DNA of 64,000 nt from Nannocystis sp. RBIL2 (lineage in GTDB: Bacteria; Myxococcota_A; Polyangia; Nannocystales; Nannocystaceae): the NCBI RefSeq assembly GCF_026626745.1, contig NZ_JAPNJW010000001.1, forward strand, positions 5,984,001 through 6,048,000, read 5' to 3'. The position numbers and the translations under genes were made by a program. The notes under the pieces were generated by a model. The model was not told the origin of the DNA, did no database searches, and saw only the letters and a list, made by a program, of their open reading frames with translations. Each line of letters opens with the position of its first letter. Positions within the stretch are counted from its first letter, which is position 1. Below are positions 32,738-43,092 of this stretch, one piece after another.

Positions 32738-33403
32738 ATGACGCAGGCGTCGTCGCGGGCGGGAGACGCGCTCGAGATCGTGCAGCTGGAGGTCGGGCTC
32801 CTGCACAACTTCTGCGAGGTGATCGGCTGCCCCCGCACCGGCGAGGCGGCGCTGGTCGACCCGGCCTTCGAGGTCGACCGCCTGCTGGCCGAGGCGCGGC
32901 GGCGCGGCTGGCGAGTGACGACGATCTTCCTCACGCACACGCACGACGACCACGTGGCCGGTCTCGACGAGGCGGCGGCGCTGACCGGGGCGGTGGTGCG
33001 CTGCCACCCGCTCGAGGTGGCGACCGCGAGGCGGCTGGCGCCCCGCGTGGAGGCGGTGGCCGACGGCGAGGAGGTCCCGCTCGGCGACGGCCAGGTGCGG
33101 GCGATCTTCGCCCCCGGACACACGCCCGGCTGCGTGTGCTGGTTCGTCCGCGAGCCGGCCGCGCTCGTCACCGGCGACGTGCTGTTCGTCGGCTCGTGCG
33201 GCCGCGCCAGCGACGTCGAGGCGATGGTCGACTCGCTGCAGCGCAAGCTCGGCGCGCTGCCCGAGGAGACCCGCGTGTTCCCGGGGCACGACTACGGCAA
33301 GACACCGACGAGCACGCTGGGCTACGAGTTCGCGACCAACCCGGCCCTGCGCGCCGAGACGCCGGCGGCGTTCCGGCAGTGGACGCAGAGGCGCGGGCGC
33401 TGA
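32738..33403 (+). CDS. Metallo-beta-lactamase-fold hydrolase (glyoxalase II-like)
   Basis: This 221-residue enzyme has the metal motif THTHDDH near residues 72-78 and a further His in PGHTPGC. The Asp ligand is in VTGDVLFVGSCGR and the last His is in FPGHDYG. The pattern is that of hydroxyacylglutathione hydrolase or persulfide dioxygenase-like enzymes. The thiol-ester substrate is not determined. There is no signal peptide. It starts 88 bp from the divergent helicase gene and ends at the longest repeat array in the window. Confidence 0.88.
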   Translation: MTQASSRAGDALEIVQLEVGLLHNFCEVIGCPRTGEAALVDPAFEVDRLLAEARRRGWRVTTIFLTHTHDDHVAGLDEAAALTGAVVRCHPLEVATARRLAPRVEAVADGEEVPLGDGQVRAIFAPGHTPGCVCWFVREPAALVTGDVLFVGSCGRASDVEAMVDSLQRKLGALPEETRVFPGHDYGKTPTSTLGYEFATNPALRAETPAAFRQWTQRRGR

Positions 33404-33415
33404 AATCGGGCTGGC

Positions 33416-33590
33416 TGAAGGGGCATGTCCGAGCGGGTGTCCTGAAGGACAGATGATTGTATGTCGGACGCCCTGTCTGAAGGGGCATGTCCGATTGCCT
33501 GAGAGACAGAAGGTCGTGTGTCGGACGCTATGTCCGAAGGGGCATGCCGATCGCGCTTGTGACGATGTCCCGAAGGACATGTCCTCGAGC
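33416..33590. repeat. Compound hairpin array with a 57-62-bp higher-order repeat
   Basis: The text (T/C)GAAGGGGCATG recurs at 33416, 33478 and 33535, giving higher-order periods of 62 and 57 bp. Inside are clear 14-bp units: TGTCCTGAAGGACA (33438), TGTCTGAAGGGGCA (33474), TGTCCGAAGGGGCA (33531) and TGTCCCGAAGGACA (33566). TGTCGGAC occurs twice between them. It fills almost the whole gap between convergent stops at 33403 and 33601. Confidence 0.9.
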
Positions 33591-33600
33591 GCCGGGCGGT

Positions 33601-34425
33601 TCACTGCGGCGCGGGCTGCCAGGGGCCGATGGTGCCCTCGGCGGGCTGCGGCGGGGCGGACTCGGGGGGCGCGGCGATCGGGGCCGGCTCGGGCGCGGGA
33701 GGCGTGGACTGGGGCGTGAGCACGGGCGTCGGCAGGGTCGGCTGCGCGGGGGCAGGCGCAGGCGCGGGGGCGGGCGCGGGCTTCGGGGGCGGCGGGGCGC
33801 GGCCGGGGATCAAATCAAAGGAGACGCCGAGGCTGACGAGGAAGGTGACGAGGATCCGGTCGATGCCGGCGTCCTCTTGCAAGGTGGTGCGCTTCGAGTG
33901 CGGGCCGATCACGAGGCCGCCCCACAGCTCGCCGGCGAGGCGCGGGGTGAGGTACTTGCGGACGCCGCCGCTGATCATGCCGGCCGACTTGCCCCACACG
34001 TCGCGGCCGGCCTGCTTGTCGTAGAAGGGCGGGAGATAGGTGTTCGGGCCGAAGGTCGGCACGAACATGTACTCGACGCGGACGAAGGCCAGACGCGAGT
34101 ACACGCCGAGGCCGAGGCCGACGTCGACGAGGCCCTTGTGGACGCCGTAGGGCCGCTGGCGGACGTTGCCGATCACCGCGCCGCGGGCGTGGAAGAAGAG
34201 GGGGCCGACGGCGCGCGCGCGCAGCTCGAGGTTGGCGCCGACGCCGAAGAAGTTGCCGGTGTGCTCGCAGCGCTGGACGCCGTCGTGCGTCTGGCAGGTG
34301 GACTCGCCGGGGGCGTGCGGACCGAACAGCGGGCCGCCGGCGATCACGAGGCGCGGCGCGGGCGGTGGGGCCTCCGGAGCGGGGGCGCCGGCGGCCGCGA
34401 CGAGCGCGAAGATCCAGCTGAGCAT
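33601..34425 (-). CDS. Putative outer-membrane protein with Pro/Ala-rich tail
   Basis: This 274-residue exported protein has a short signal (LSWIFALVAAAGAPAPEA). A middle part of alternating aromatic/hydrophobic strands (NFFGVGANLELRARAVGPLFFHARGAVIG, VDVGLGLGVYSRLAFVRVEYMFVPTFG) looks like a beta-barrel or sheet. The C-terminal 65 residues are Pro/Ala repeats (PKPAPAPAPAPAPAQP), perhaps crossing peptidoglycan. There is a cysteine pair near 43-52. I do not recognise a family. It is divergent from xdhA. Confidence 0.68.
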   Translation of the reverse strand: MLSWIFALVAAAGAPAPEAPPPAPRLVIAGGPLFGPHAPGESTCQTHDGVQRCEHTGNFFGVGANLELRARAVGPLFFHARGAVIGNVRQRPYGVHKGLVDVGLGLGVYSRLAFVRVEYMFVPTFGPNTYLPPFYDKQAGRDVWGKSAGMISGGVRKYLTPRLAGELWGGLVIGPHSKRTTLQEDAGIDRILVTFLVSLGVSFDLIPGRAPPPPKPAPAPAPAPAPAQPTLPTPVLTPQSTPPAPEPAPIAAPPESAPPQPAEGTIGPWQPAPQ

Positions 34426-34855
34426 GCGCCGATGGTGCCGGACAGGGACGGGGCTGACCAGGGGCGCGCGTGTCCCGAAGGACAGGGCGCAGCGAGCGGC
34501 GATCGGAGCCGCGAAATCTGCCAGGCGAGCGACGAGGCCGCTACGAGCTGCGGGCGCGATGGACGGGCCGGACGGCTCAGGACGCCGGGACCGCGCAGGT
34601 CCGATCACGGTCGGGTGGTGCGGTCTGGATCACGCAACGTTGCTTGGATCCCTCCATGAGAGCCCACCGCGACGAGGGCGGTGCCGCCTGAGCAGCCTCG
34701 TCGAGGCGGGAGGGCGACCGTGGGCGATCGACGGCGAGGCGGACCGGGTGCCGCACGCGCAGAAGCAGGCCGATCCGCGTTCGCCATGGTCCGCATCGAT
34801 GCGGGCGTCTTCGACGGGCCGTGACTCGCGTGTTACGCTGGCCGTCGCGGCGCCG
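34426..34855. other. Divergent region before the xanthine dehydrogenase genes
   Basis: About 430 bp with no supportable gene. It holds one perfect repeat unit (34471-34484) and TACGCT at 34834-34839, a candidate -10 element 16 bases before the xdhA ATG. Confidence 0.5.
34471..34484. repeat. Single perfect hairpin unit
   Basis: TGTCCCGAAGGACA, with loop CGAA (TTCG on the other strand), flanked by GCGCG and GGGCGC. It lies 45 bases upstream of the outer-membrane protein start. Confidence 0.85.
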
Positions 34856-36331
<1,476 letters not shown>

Positions 36332-36339
36332 GCTCCGAT

Positions 36340-36374
36340 GGACAGGTCTCTCAGGACATGTCGAAAAGTGCCTG
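36340..36374. repeat. Hairpin array between xdhA and xdhB
   Basis: GGACA, GGTCTCTCAGGACA (36345-36358), TGTCGAAAAGTGCC. It lies in the 82-bp gap of a co-directional gene pair that needs equimolar products, so here it cannot simply be an efficient terminator. Confidence 0.8.
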
Positions 36375-36413
36375 TGATGCCGCGGCCAGAGCGCCGCGGC
36401 GGGAGGTGGTGCC

Positions 36414-38834
36414 ATGACGGAGGTCTCGCAATCGCCGCTGGGGCGGCCGGCCGTCCACGAGAGCGCGCTCGGGCACGTGACTGGTTCGGCGCGCTACGTC
36501 GACGACCTGCCCGAGCCGGCGGGCATGCTGCACGGGCTGCCGGTGGGCTCGCCGGTGGCGCGCGGGCGGCTGGTGGCGCGCCGGGCCGAGCGCGCGCTGG
36601 CGGTGCCGGGGGTGCATGCGGTGCTGTTCGCGGCCGACGTGCCGGGCCACAATCGGATCGGGCCGATCGTCCACGACGAACCGCTTCTGGCCGAGGACGA
36701 GGTGTTCGCGGAGGGGCAGGTGGTCGCGCTGGTGCTCGGCGACTCGGTCGCGGCCTGCCGCGCGGGAGCGAAGGCGCTCGAGCTCGAGTTCGAGGAGCTG
36801 CCGGCGATCCTCACCATCGCCGAGGCGCTCGAGGCCGGGTCGCTGCTGGCGCCGCCGCACGAGATGCGTCGCGGCGACGTGGCCGGGGCGATGGCCCGCG
36901 CGGCGGTGATCGTCGAGGGCGAGCTGCACACCGGCGGCCAGGACCACTTTTATCTCGAGACCCAGGCGACTCTGGCGTTCCCCGGCGAGAACGACACGCT
37001 GCACCTCGAGAGCTCGACGCAGCACCCGACCGAGGTGCAGGTCGCCTGCGCCGAGGTGCTGGGCTGCGCCCGCAACCAGATCGTGGTGTCGGTGCCGCGC
37101 ATGGGCGGGGCGTTCGGCGGCAAGGAGTCGCAGGCCTCGCAGTTCGCGGCCCTCGCGGCCCTCGGCGCCCGACACACGGGGCGACCGGTCAAGGTGTGGC
37201 TGAGCCGTGACCTCGACATGACGATGACCGGCAAGCGCCACCCGTTCTGGTCGCGCTACCGGGCCGGCCTCGACGCCCGCGGCCGTCTGCTCGCGCTCGA
37301 GGTCGAGCTGGTCGCCGACGGCGGCTGGAGCGTCGACCTCAGCCCCGCGATCCTCGACCGCGGGATGTTCCACCTCGACAACGGCTACTTCGTGCCGAAC
37401 CTGCGCTTCGTCGGCAAGGCGGTGCGCACCAACAAGGCCTCGAACACGGCCTTCCGCGGGTTCGGCGGGCCGCAGGGCATGGCGGTGATCGAGGAGGTGC
37501 TGTCGCGCGCGGCCGAGCGGCTCGGGCTCGACCCGGCGGAGATCCGCCGCCGCAACTACTACGGCGACTGTCCCGACGAACATGGCCCGGAGAACATGGT
37601 CGATGTGCCAGTCCCGGACGGGGAGCAGACCAGCGCCGGCGCCAGCGTGATCAGTCTGGTGCGCGCGCGCTGCCTGACGCCGTACTACCAGGAGGTGCCG
37701 CACTGCCGGCTGCCGCGGATCCACGCCGAGCTGCTGGCCCGCTGCGACTGGGAGGCGCGCCGGGCCGAGATCGCGGCGTGGAACGCCCGCTCGCCGTGGC
37801 AAAAGCGCGGGCTCGGCTTCATGCCGGTGAAGTTCGGGATCTCCTTCACCAACACGATGCTCAACCAGGCTGGGGCGCTGGTGCTGGTCTACGCCGACGG
37901 CAGCGTGCAGCTCAACCACGGCGGGACCGAGATGGGCCAGGGCCTGCACACCAAGATGGTGGCGGTGTGCGCCCATGAGCTCGGGGTCACGACTGCGCAG
38001 GTCCGCTGCATGGCGACCGCGACCGACAAGGTGCCCAACACGTCGGCGACCGCGGCCTCGAGCGGGTCCGACCTCAACGGGATGGCAGTGCAGGCGGCGT
38101 GCGCGGAGCTCCGCGAGCGTGTGCGACCGCTGGCGGCCGAGCTGCTCGGCACGGGGCCCGAGGCGGTGCAATTCGCCGGCGGCGCGGCGCACGGCCCGGG
38201 CGGTCGCAGCGTGCAGTGGAGCGACCTGGCCAAGACCGCGTGGATGCGGCGGATCTCCCTCAGCGCCGCCGGCTACTACGCCACGCCCAACATCGCCTAC
38301 GACCGCACTGTCGGGCGCGGCAAGCCGTTCCACTACTTCGCGTACGGGGCGGCGGCGGTCGAGGTGGAGATCAGCGGGCTGACGGGCGAGCACCGGATCT
38401 CGCGCGTCGACATCCTTCACGACGTCGGCAGCTCGCTGCTGCCGACGATCGACGTCGGCCAGATCGAGGGCGGCTTCATTCAGGGGGTCGGCTGGCTCAC
38501 CGGGGAGGAGCTGGTGTGGGACGCGAAGGGCCGGCTCCTGACGCACGGGCCGTCGACCTACAAGATCCCGGCGATCGGCGACTGCCCCGCGATCTTCAAC
38601 GTCGCCCTGCTCGAGCGCGCCGAACAGGACAGCACGATCCACGGCAGCAAGGCCGTCGGCGAACCGCCGCTGATGCTCGGCCTCGGCGTGGTCTCGGCGC
38701 TGCGCCAGGCGATCGCGGCGTTCGGGCCCGGCGAGGTCGAGCTCGGCATTCCGTGCACGCCGGAGGCGATCCTGCGCGCGGTGGTGAAGCAGCGCGCCGC
38801 GGCGGTGACGCGGGCGGCCGACGCGGCGGAGTGA
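36414..38834 (+). CDS. xdhB: Xanthine dehydrogenase molybdenum-binding subunit
   Basis: This 806-residue catalytic subunit hydroxylates hypoxanthine and xanthine at the molybdopterin centre. Motifs include the aldehyde oxidase/xanthine dehydrogenase N-terminal domain (ALGHVTGSARYVDDLPEP), GGAFGGKE (pterin), RGFGGPQG, the glycine-rich QLNHGGTEMGQGLHTK, and the active-site base Glu750 in AVGEPPLML. ATG 36414 has GGAGG 7 bases upstream. A pair of repeat units at 37569-37601 is translated as CPDEHGPENMVDV, an insertion next to RRRNYYG. No XdhC chaperone or cofactor genes are in the window. Confidence 0.95.
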   Translation: MTEVSQSPLGRPAVHESALGHVTGSARYVDDLPEPAGMLHGLPVGSPVARGRLVARRAERALAVPGVHAVLFAADVPGHNRIGPIVHDEPLLAEDEVFAEGQVVALVLGDSVAACRAGAKALELEFEELPAILTIAEALEAGSLLAPPHEMRRGDVAGAMARAAVIVEGELHTGGQDHFYLETQATLAFPGENDTLHLESSTQHPTEVQVACAEVLGCARNQIVVSVPRMGGAFGGKESQASQFAALAALGARHTGRPVKVWLSRDLDMTMTGKRHPFWSRYRAGLDARGRLLALEVELVADGGWSVDLSPAILDRGMFHLDNGYFVPNLRFVGKAVRTNKASNTAFRGFGGPQGMAVIEEVLSRAAERLGLDPAEIRRRNYYGDCPDEHGPENMVDVPVPDGEQTSAGASVISLVRARCLTPYYQEVPHCRLPRIHAELLARCDWEARRAEIAAWNARSPWQKRGLGFMPVKFGISFTNTMLNQAGALVLVYADGSVQLNHGGTEMGQGLHTKMVAVCAHELGVTTAQVRCMATATDKVPNTSATAASSGSDLNGMAVQAACAELRERVRPLAAELLGTGPEAVQFAGGAAHGPGGRSVQWSDLAKTAWMRRISLSAAGYYATPNIAYDRTVGRGKPFHYFAYGAAAVEVEISGLTGEHRISRVDILHDVGSSLLPTIDVGQIEGGFIQGVGWLTGEELVWDAKGRLLTHGPSTYKIPAIGDCPAIFNVALLERAEQDSTIHGSKAVGEPPLMLGLGVVSALRQAIAAFGPGEVELGIPCTPEAILRAVVKQRAAAVTRAADAAE
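37569..37601. repeat. Two hairpin units inside xdhB
   Basis: TGTCCCGACGAACA (37569-37582) and TGGCCCGGAGAACA (37583-37596) plus TGGTC, in exact 14-bp register and partly decayed. They encode CPDEHGPENMV. Confidence 0.7.
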
Positions 38835-38860
38835 GGGCGCGCCGGCGAGCTTCTGGTCGA

Positions 38861-38898
38861 GAGGGCATGTCTCGAGGGACATGCTCTCTCGGACATGC
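38861..38898. repeat. 14-bp hairpin array at a convergent junction
   Basis: GAGGGCA, TGTCTCGAGGGACA (38868-38881), TGCTCTCTCGGACA (38882-38895), TGC. It fills the gap between the xdhB stop and the lipoprotein stop at 38901. Confidence 0.9.
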
Positions 38899-38900
38899 GA

Positions 38901-40691
38901 TCACTCCGGCGGGAGCAGCGCGAGGTCGAGGCCGCCGGGGTACCAGTAGCTGCCGTAGTCCATGACGCCGTAGGTGCTGACGCCGAACTTGACGTTGGAG
39001 CTCATGCTGTGGCCGCCGGTGGCGGTGTCTTGCAGCTCGAGGTGGGCGAGGGAGTAGCCGGCGCCGATGGGCTGGAAGCCGGTGACCATGGCGCCGTCGA
39101 CCGTCACGTTCGCGCCGTCGGGGGCGATGATGTCGGCGAAGTTCTGGACCCACAGCTTGTTGGCGTAGACGATGTAGTTGTCGCGGTACTGCAGGATGGG
39201 GACGGCCTGCAGCATGGCGGGGTCGCTGGTGCCGTAGCCGGCCTCCTGGCTGACCATGTACTGGACGACGAGGACGCGCTTGTCGGCGTCGACCTTGAAG
39301 CGGTCGACGGTGGTGGGGATCTCGATGAACTCGCCGGCCTTGGCGATGGTCTTCGCGGCGGCCTGGTCGGGGGTGTAGACGATGTTGGTGTCGTCGTCGG
39401 CGGCGATGATGCGGACGAAGGTCGCCTTCTCGAGCGCGTTATTGGGGGTCTGGACCGGCGGGCCGACGAAGTACTCGCCCGAGAGGGTCTCGAGCGGGAA
39501 CAGGGACTCCTCGAGGTGATCGCAGGCGACCACGCCGATCGGCACCTGTGTGCACTCGTGGCCGCCGATCACCTGCACGGGCTTGTCGGCGCGCACGAAC
39601 GAGCCGGTGAGGTCGCCGCCGGCGGCGCTGAAGACGGTGAGCACGTCGCCGGTGTTGAGCAGCGCCATACCGCTGCCCTGGTTGTCGACGCCGCCGCCGG
39701 CCTGGGTGTTGGTGCCACCGGGCGGGCCCTGCAGCTTGACGATCGTGTTGTCCTGGCTGGCGACCACCGAGTAAAAGCCGGGCAGCAAGTAGTCGTCCCA
39801 GTACTGCCACGAGGCGACCAGGTAGTTGCCGGTCCAGGTGTTGACGGGGAGGAGCAGCGAGGCGTCGTTCGACTGGGCCGCGTTGAGCGGCATGAACTGA
39901 TAGACGGTGACCGGCTTGGTCGAGCGCAGGCGGTAGGCGCCCTTCTTGGCGTGCTTGGTCGGACCTGACCCTTGAATCAGCTCGGTGACGAACGGCAAGG
40001 TGATGACCTTGACGTCCTCGGCGGGCACGGTGACCTGGGCGATGAGCTCGTCGCCGCGGGTGATCGTCACCATGGCGGTGGCGTCGGCGGCGTTCGAGAC
40101 GGCGACCGCGAACGGATTGTTGAGGTCGAAGATGTCGTACTGCTGGGTGACGGTGGGGTAGTACTCGCAGCCGATGTAGCTGAGGCTGCCGAGCTTGGCG
40201 CAGGGGCCGACGCAGCCGCCCCACTGGCCGTCGCAGCTGAGGCCGAGCAGCGGGTCGCAGTAGCCGCCGTCCTCGTAGCCGGTGCCCTCGGCGTTGCACA
40301 CGAGGACGTCCTGGCCGTCGCACTGCTTGGTGCCCGGGACACAGTCGGCGCAGCCGATCCCGGGGGCGCAGGCGCTGGCGCACTGGGTCTCGTCGCTGAA
40401 GCCGCCCATGCCGTCGCACACCTGCGCGACGTCGCCGTCGCACACGATCTGGCCCATGGGACACGGGCCCGGCGGATCGGTGGTCGGCGGATCGGTGGTC
40501 GGGTCGCCGGTGGCGCTCGTGGTGCTCGAAGTGGTCGGCTCGTCGCTGGTGGCCTCGCTCGTCGGATCGCCCGACGAGGTGGTCGTTTCCGGCGCGGTCG
40601 CGCTGGTGGGCTGCGGCGCTTCGGTGACCTGTCCGGTGCTGTCACCACAGGCCGCGAGGACGAGAGACACACACGCGAGAGAGCGGACCAT
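38901..40691 (-). CDS. Lipoprotein with Thr-rich stalk and IgGFc-binding-like domain
   Basis: This 596-residue surface lipoprotein has the signal MVRSLACVSLVLAAC, then a Thr/Ser/Pro stalk (about 16-75), then a Cys-rich segment with paired repeats (CPMGQIVCDGDVAQVCDGMGG; CVPGTKQCDGQDVLVCNAEG) to about 165. The large C-terminal part (YYPTVTQQYDIFDLNNPFAVAVSN ... VPAEDVKVITLPF ... YRLRSTKPVTVYQF) matches the IgGFc-binding protein N-terminal type domain of adhesive proteins. Such proteins are abundant in myxobacteria; the ligand is unknown. TACCAT lies 6 bases before the ATG, suggesting a leaderless mRNA. Confidence 0.82.
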   Translation of the reverse strand: MVRSLACVSLVLAACGDSTGQVTEAPQPTSATAPETTTSSGDPTSEATSDEPTTSSTTSATGDPTTDPPTTDPPGPCPMGQIVCDGDVAQVCDGMGGFSDETQCASACAPGIGCADCVPGTKQCDGQDVLVCNAEGTGYEDGGYCDPLLGLSCDGQWGGCVGPCAKLGSLSYIGCEYYPTVTQQYDIFDLNNPFAVAVSNAADATAMVTITRGDELIAQVTVPAEDVKVITLPFVTELIQGSGPTKHAKKGAYRLRSTKPVTVYQFMPLNAAQSNDASLLLPVNTWTGNYLVASWQYWDDYLLPGFYSVVASQDNTIVKLQGPPGGTNTQAGGGVDNQGSGMALLNTGDVLTVFSAAGGDLTGSFVRADKPVQVIGGHECTQVPIGVVACDHLEESLFPLETLSGEYFVGPPVQTPNNALEKATFVRIIAADDDTNIVYTPDQAAAKTIAKAGEFIEIPTTVDRFKVDADKRVLVVQYMVSQEAGYGTSDPAMLQAVPILQYRDNYIVYANKLWVQNFADIIAPDGANVTVDGAMVTGFQPIGAGYSLAHLELQDTATGGHSMSSNVKFGVSTYGVMDYGSYWYPGGLDLALLPPE

Positions 40692-40697
40692 GAGCGC

Positions 40698-40703
40698 ATG
40701 GTA
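40698..40703 (-). promoter_or_regulatory. -10-like hexamer of the IgGFc-like lipoprotein
   Basis: TACCAT on the minus strand ends 6 bases before the ATG at 40691; no Shine-Dalgarno is visible. Confidence 0.35.
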
Positions 40704-40761
40704 TGAGGCCCGGTCGCCAGGCCCTGGCCGCCGATCCGTGAGTTACGGAGGGAGGCCGAGG

Positions 40762-40780
40762 CGACATGTCCTTTGGGGAA
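40762..40780. repeat. Hairpin unit between two minus-strand genes
   Basis: CGACA then TGTCCTTTGGGGAA, a partly decayed unit in the 215-bp gap upstream of the IgGFc-like lipoprotein and downstream of the acyl-CoA dehydrogenase. Confidence 0.65.
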
Positions 40781-40906
40781 GGTGGCCGGCCGTCGCAGCT
40801 GCGGGGCGGATGGGTTTTGACGGGAGCGAGAACGCGCAGGGCCGTTCACGGTGCTGGCGCACGCCGAAAACAGGGGCGTCTGCGCGTGGCGACGATCGGG
40901 CGCGGC

Positions 40907-42811
40907 TCACTCGGCGGCGATCCGGCTGTCGTCGCGATGGAGGCGGATCGTCTCGTCGGACAGCTCGCGGAGCGCGGGGCTGTCGGCCAGGCCGCTCTCG
41001 AGCAGCTCGCTGAACTCGCCGTCGAGCAGGCGGCGGGCGGCGCCGTAGCGGGCGCGGTCGTCGTTGGAGCGGATCGCCCGGAAGCGGTCCGCGACGCGGC
41101 GCCGCGTCTGGCGGGCGAAGATGTCGGCGAGCTCGACCGCGGCTGTCCCTTCGGGCAGGCCGGTGCGCTGCAGCGCCGCGGCGCGGGTGACTGCAGCGGT
41201 GGCGGCGAACAGGTCGGCGCCGATGTCGACGCAGCGGAACAGCAGCGCCTGGCGCTTCTCGAGGCTCGCGCCCTTGCCGACCATGAGGTGGAAGATCGCC
41301 CGCGACAGGCGTCGAGTGGTGCGCTCGAGCCAGCGGACGTGCCGCGCGAGCGAGCCGAACTGGGCGTAGCGCGGCCAGTGGCCCCAGCCGAGCCAGCGCG
41401 TCGGATACCACGCGGCGTAGAACGCCCCGACCTTCGGCAGCTTGGCCAGCTTCTGCTTCAGCGGCACTTTCGGGTCGACCAGGTCGCCCGCCACCGCGAG
41501 GTGACGGTCCAGTGCTTCGCGGGCGATGAAGAGGCGCAAGATCTCCGAAGAGCCCTCGAAGATCAGGTTGATCCGGAAGTCGCGCAGCATGCGTTCGACC
41601 GGGATCGGCGGCTCGCCGCGGGCCTCGAGCGACTCGGCGGTCTCGTAGCCGCGGCCGCCGCGGATCTGCAGGGTCCGGTCGACGATCTTCCAGCCCTCCT
41701 CGCTGTTCCACATCTTGGCGACCGCGGCCTCGAGGCGGATGTCGCGGTCACCGAGGTCGGCCATCGACGAGGCGAGGTCGGACAGCGCCTCCATGGCGAA
41801 GGTGGTCGCGGCCATGTCGGTGAGGAGCTGGGCGATCGCGTCGTGCTTGCCGATCGCCTGGCCCCACTGCACGCGGTGGTTGGCCCACTGGCGGCAGATC
41901 TCGAGGGCGCGCTTGCTGGCGGCCGCGCACGAGGCCGGCAGGGTGAGGCGGCCGGTGTTGAGGGTGACGAGCGCGAGCTTGAGGCCGCGGCCCTCCTTCC
42001 ACAGCAGGTTCTCCTTGGGCACGTGGACGCCGGTGAAGCGGATGACGCCGTTCTCGATCGCGCGCAGGCCCATGAAGCGGCAGCGGTGGATGACCTCGAC
42101 GCCGGGCCAGTCGCGCTCGACGATGAAGGCGGAGATCTTGCCGGTGTCGGGGTGCCGGGCCATGACGACGTAGAGCTCGGCGATGGTGCCGTTGGTGCAC
42201 CAGAGCTTCTCGCCGTTGAGGATGTAGTCGCCGTTCTCGGTGCGCTCGGCGGTGGTGGTGAGGTTGCCGGGGTCGGAGCCGACGTCGCGCTCGGTGAGGG
42301 CGAAGGCGGACACGGCCCCGCGGGCGCAGCGGGGCAGGTACTTGGCCTTCTGGGCGTCGGTGCCGAACAGCTTGACCGGCTGTGGCACGCCGATCGATTG
42401 ATGCGCCGACAGGAGGGCGATGAGGTTGCCGTCCTGGCTGGTGATGAGCTTGATGACCTCGCAGTACTCGCGCTGGGTGAAGCCGAGGCCGCCGTACTCG
42501 ACGGGGATCTTCATGCCGAAGGCGCCCATGGCGGCGAGCTGATCGACGACGTGCTTGGGGATCTGGCCGTCGCGATCGATGGCGTCGGAGTCGACCTCAC
42601 TGGCGAGGAAACGGCGCATCCGCTCGTAGAAGGCGCGGAAGGCCGGGCGCTCCGGCGGGGCGTCGGGGAACGGGTGGACGAGGTCGAGGCGGAAGTTGCC
42701 GAGGAACAGCTCGCGCAGGAAGGAGGGCGCGCTCCACTCGGTCTCGCGGGACTCCTCGGCGACCTGACGCGCCTCGGCTTCAGTGAAGGTCTTCGTGGAG
42801 CGAGTCGACAT
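40907..42811 (-). CDS. Long-chain acyl-CoA dehydrogenase (VLCAD/ACAD9-like)
   Basis: This 634-residue FAD enzyme catalyses the first step of fatty acid beta-oxidation. The N-terminal domain has FYERMRRFLASEVD and MGAFGMKIPVEYGGLG, the flavin strand AFALTERDVGSDPG, and the catalytic base Glu in LIFEGSSEILRLFIAREAL. A C-terminal helical extension of about 170 residues, as in VLCAD and ACAD9, suggests membrane association and long-chain substrates. MSTRSTKTFTEAEARQ at 42811 is the start; 43 upstream codons are Pro/Arg/Ala noise. A repeat unit at 41144 writes LPEGTA in the C-terminal extension. No hydratase or thiolase genes are adjacent. Confidence 0.92.
   Translation of the reverse strand: MSTRSTKTFTEAEARQVAEESRETEWSAPSFLRELFLGNFRLDLVHPFPDAPPERPAFRAFYERMRRFLASEVDSDAIDRDGQIPKHVVDQLAAMGAFGMKIPVEYGGLGFTQREYCEVIKLITSQDGNLIALLSAHQSIGVPQPVKLFGTDAQKAKYLPRCARGAVSAFALTERDVGSDPGNLTTTAERTENGDYILNGEKLWCTNGTIAELYVVMARHPDTGKISAFIVERDWPGVEVIHRCRFMGLRAIENGVIRFTGVHVPKENLLWKEGRGLKLALVTLNTGRLTLPASCAAASKRALEICRQWANHRVQWGQAIGKHDAIAQLLTDMAATTFAMEALSDLASSMADLGDRDIRLEAAVAKMWNSEEGWKIVDRTLQIRGGRGYETAESLEARGEPPIPVERMLRDFRINLIFEGSSEILRLFIAREALDRHLAVAGDLVDPKVPLKQKLAKLPKVGAFYAAWYPTRWLGWGHWPRYAQFGSLARHVRWLERTTRRLSRAIFHLMVGKGASLEKRQALLFRCVDIGADLFAATAAVTRAAALQRTGLPEGTAAVELADIFARQTRRRVADRFRAIRSNDDRARYGAARRLLDGEFSELLESGLADSPALRELSDETIRLHRDDSRIAAE
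41144..41157. repeat. Hairpin unit inside the acyl-CoA dehydrogenase
   Basis: TGTCCCTTCGGGCA, with a paired stem TGTCC/GGGCA-type and loop CTTC. It is translated as GLPEGTA in the C-terminal extension. Confidence 0.7.
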
Positions 42812-43092
42812 GTGGCGAGTCTGATCGCACTTGCGCGGGCTCGCCCCGGGCGCTCCGGGCGCCCGCGGCCGGGCACTGCAGAGGCCCCCGTGCGCTGCTG
42901 CGGGCTTTGCGCGGCGTGGCGCGGCGGGCCCCGCGGGCACAAGGGTGTGCGCCCGCTCGCTCGCGGCGATCTGCCACAGAGCGCTCGCGGCGTTTCACCA
43001 CGCATGTCTTCGCGGACATGTTCGATGAGACATCCCTGTAAGTGATTCCGCGGTGTTCGGGCTGGCCCGCGGAGTGATAGAAGAGGCCGCTC
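42812..43092. other. Divergent intergenic region
   Basis: About 280 bp with no supportable gene. It contains the array at 43005-43038 and TAGAAG at 43078-43083, a -10-like hexamer 9 bases before the lipoprotein ATG. Confidence 0.45.
43002..43038. repeat. 14-bp hairpin array in a divergent gap
   Basis: TGTCTTCGCGGACA (43005-43018) and TGTTCGATGAGACA (43019-43032) followed by TCCCTG, in exact register. Confidence 0.85.

Noticed and set aside
33416..33590. CRISPR array
   Set aside because: Period is irregular (62, 57), the so-called spacers contain the hairpin units, and no cas genes are near.
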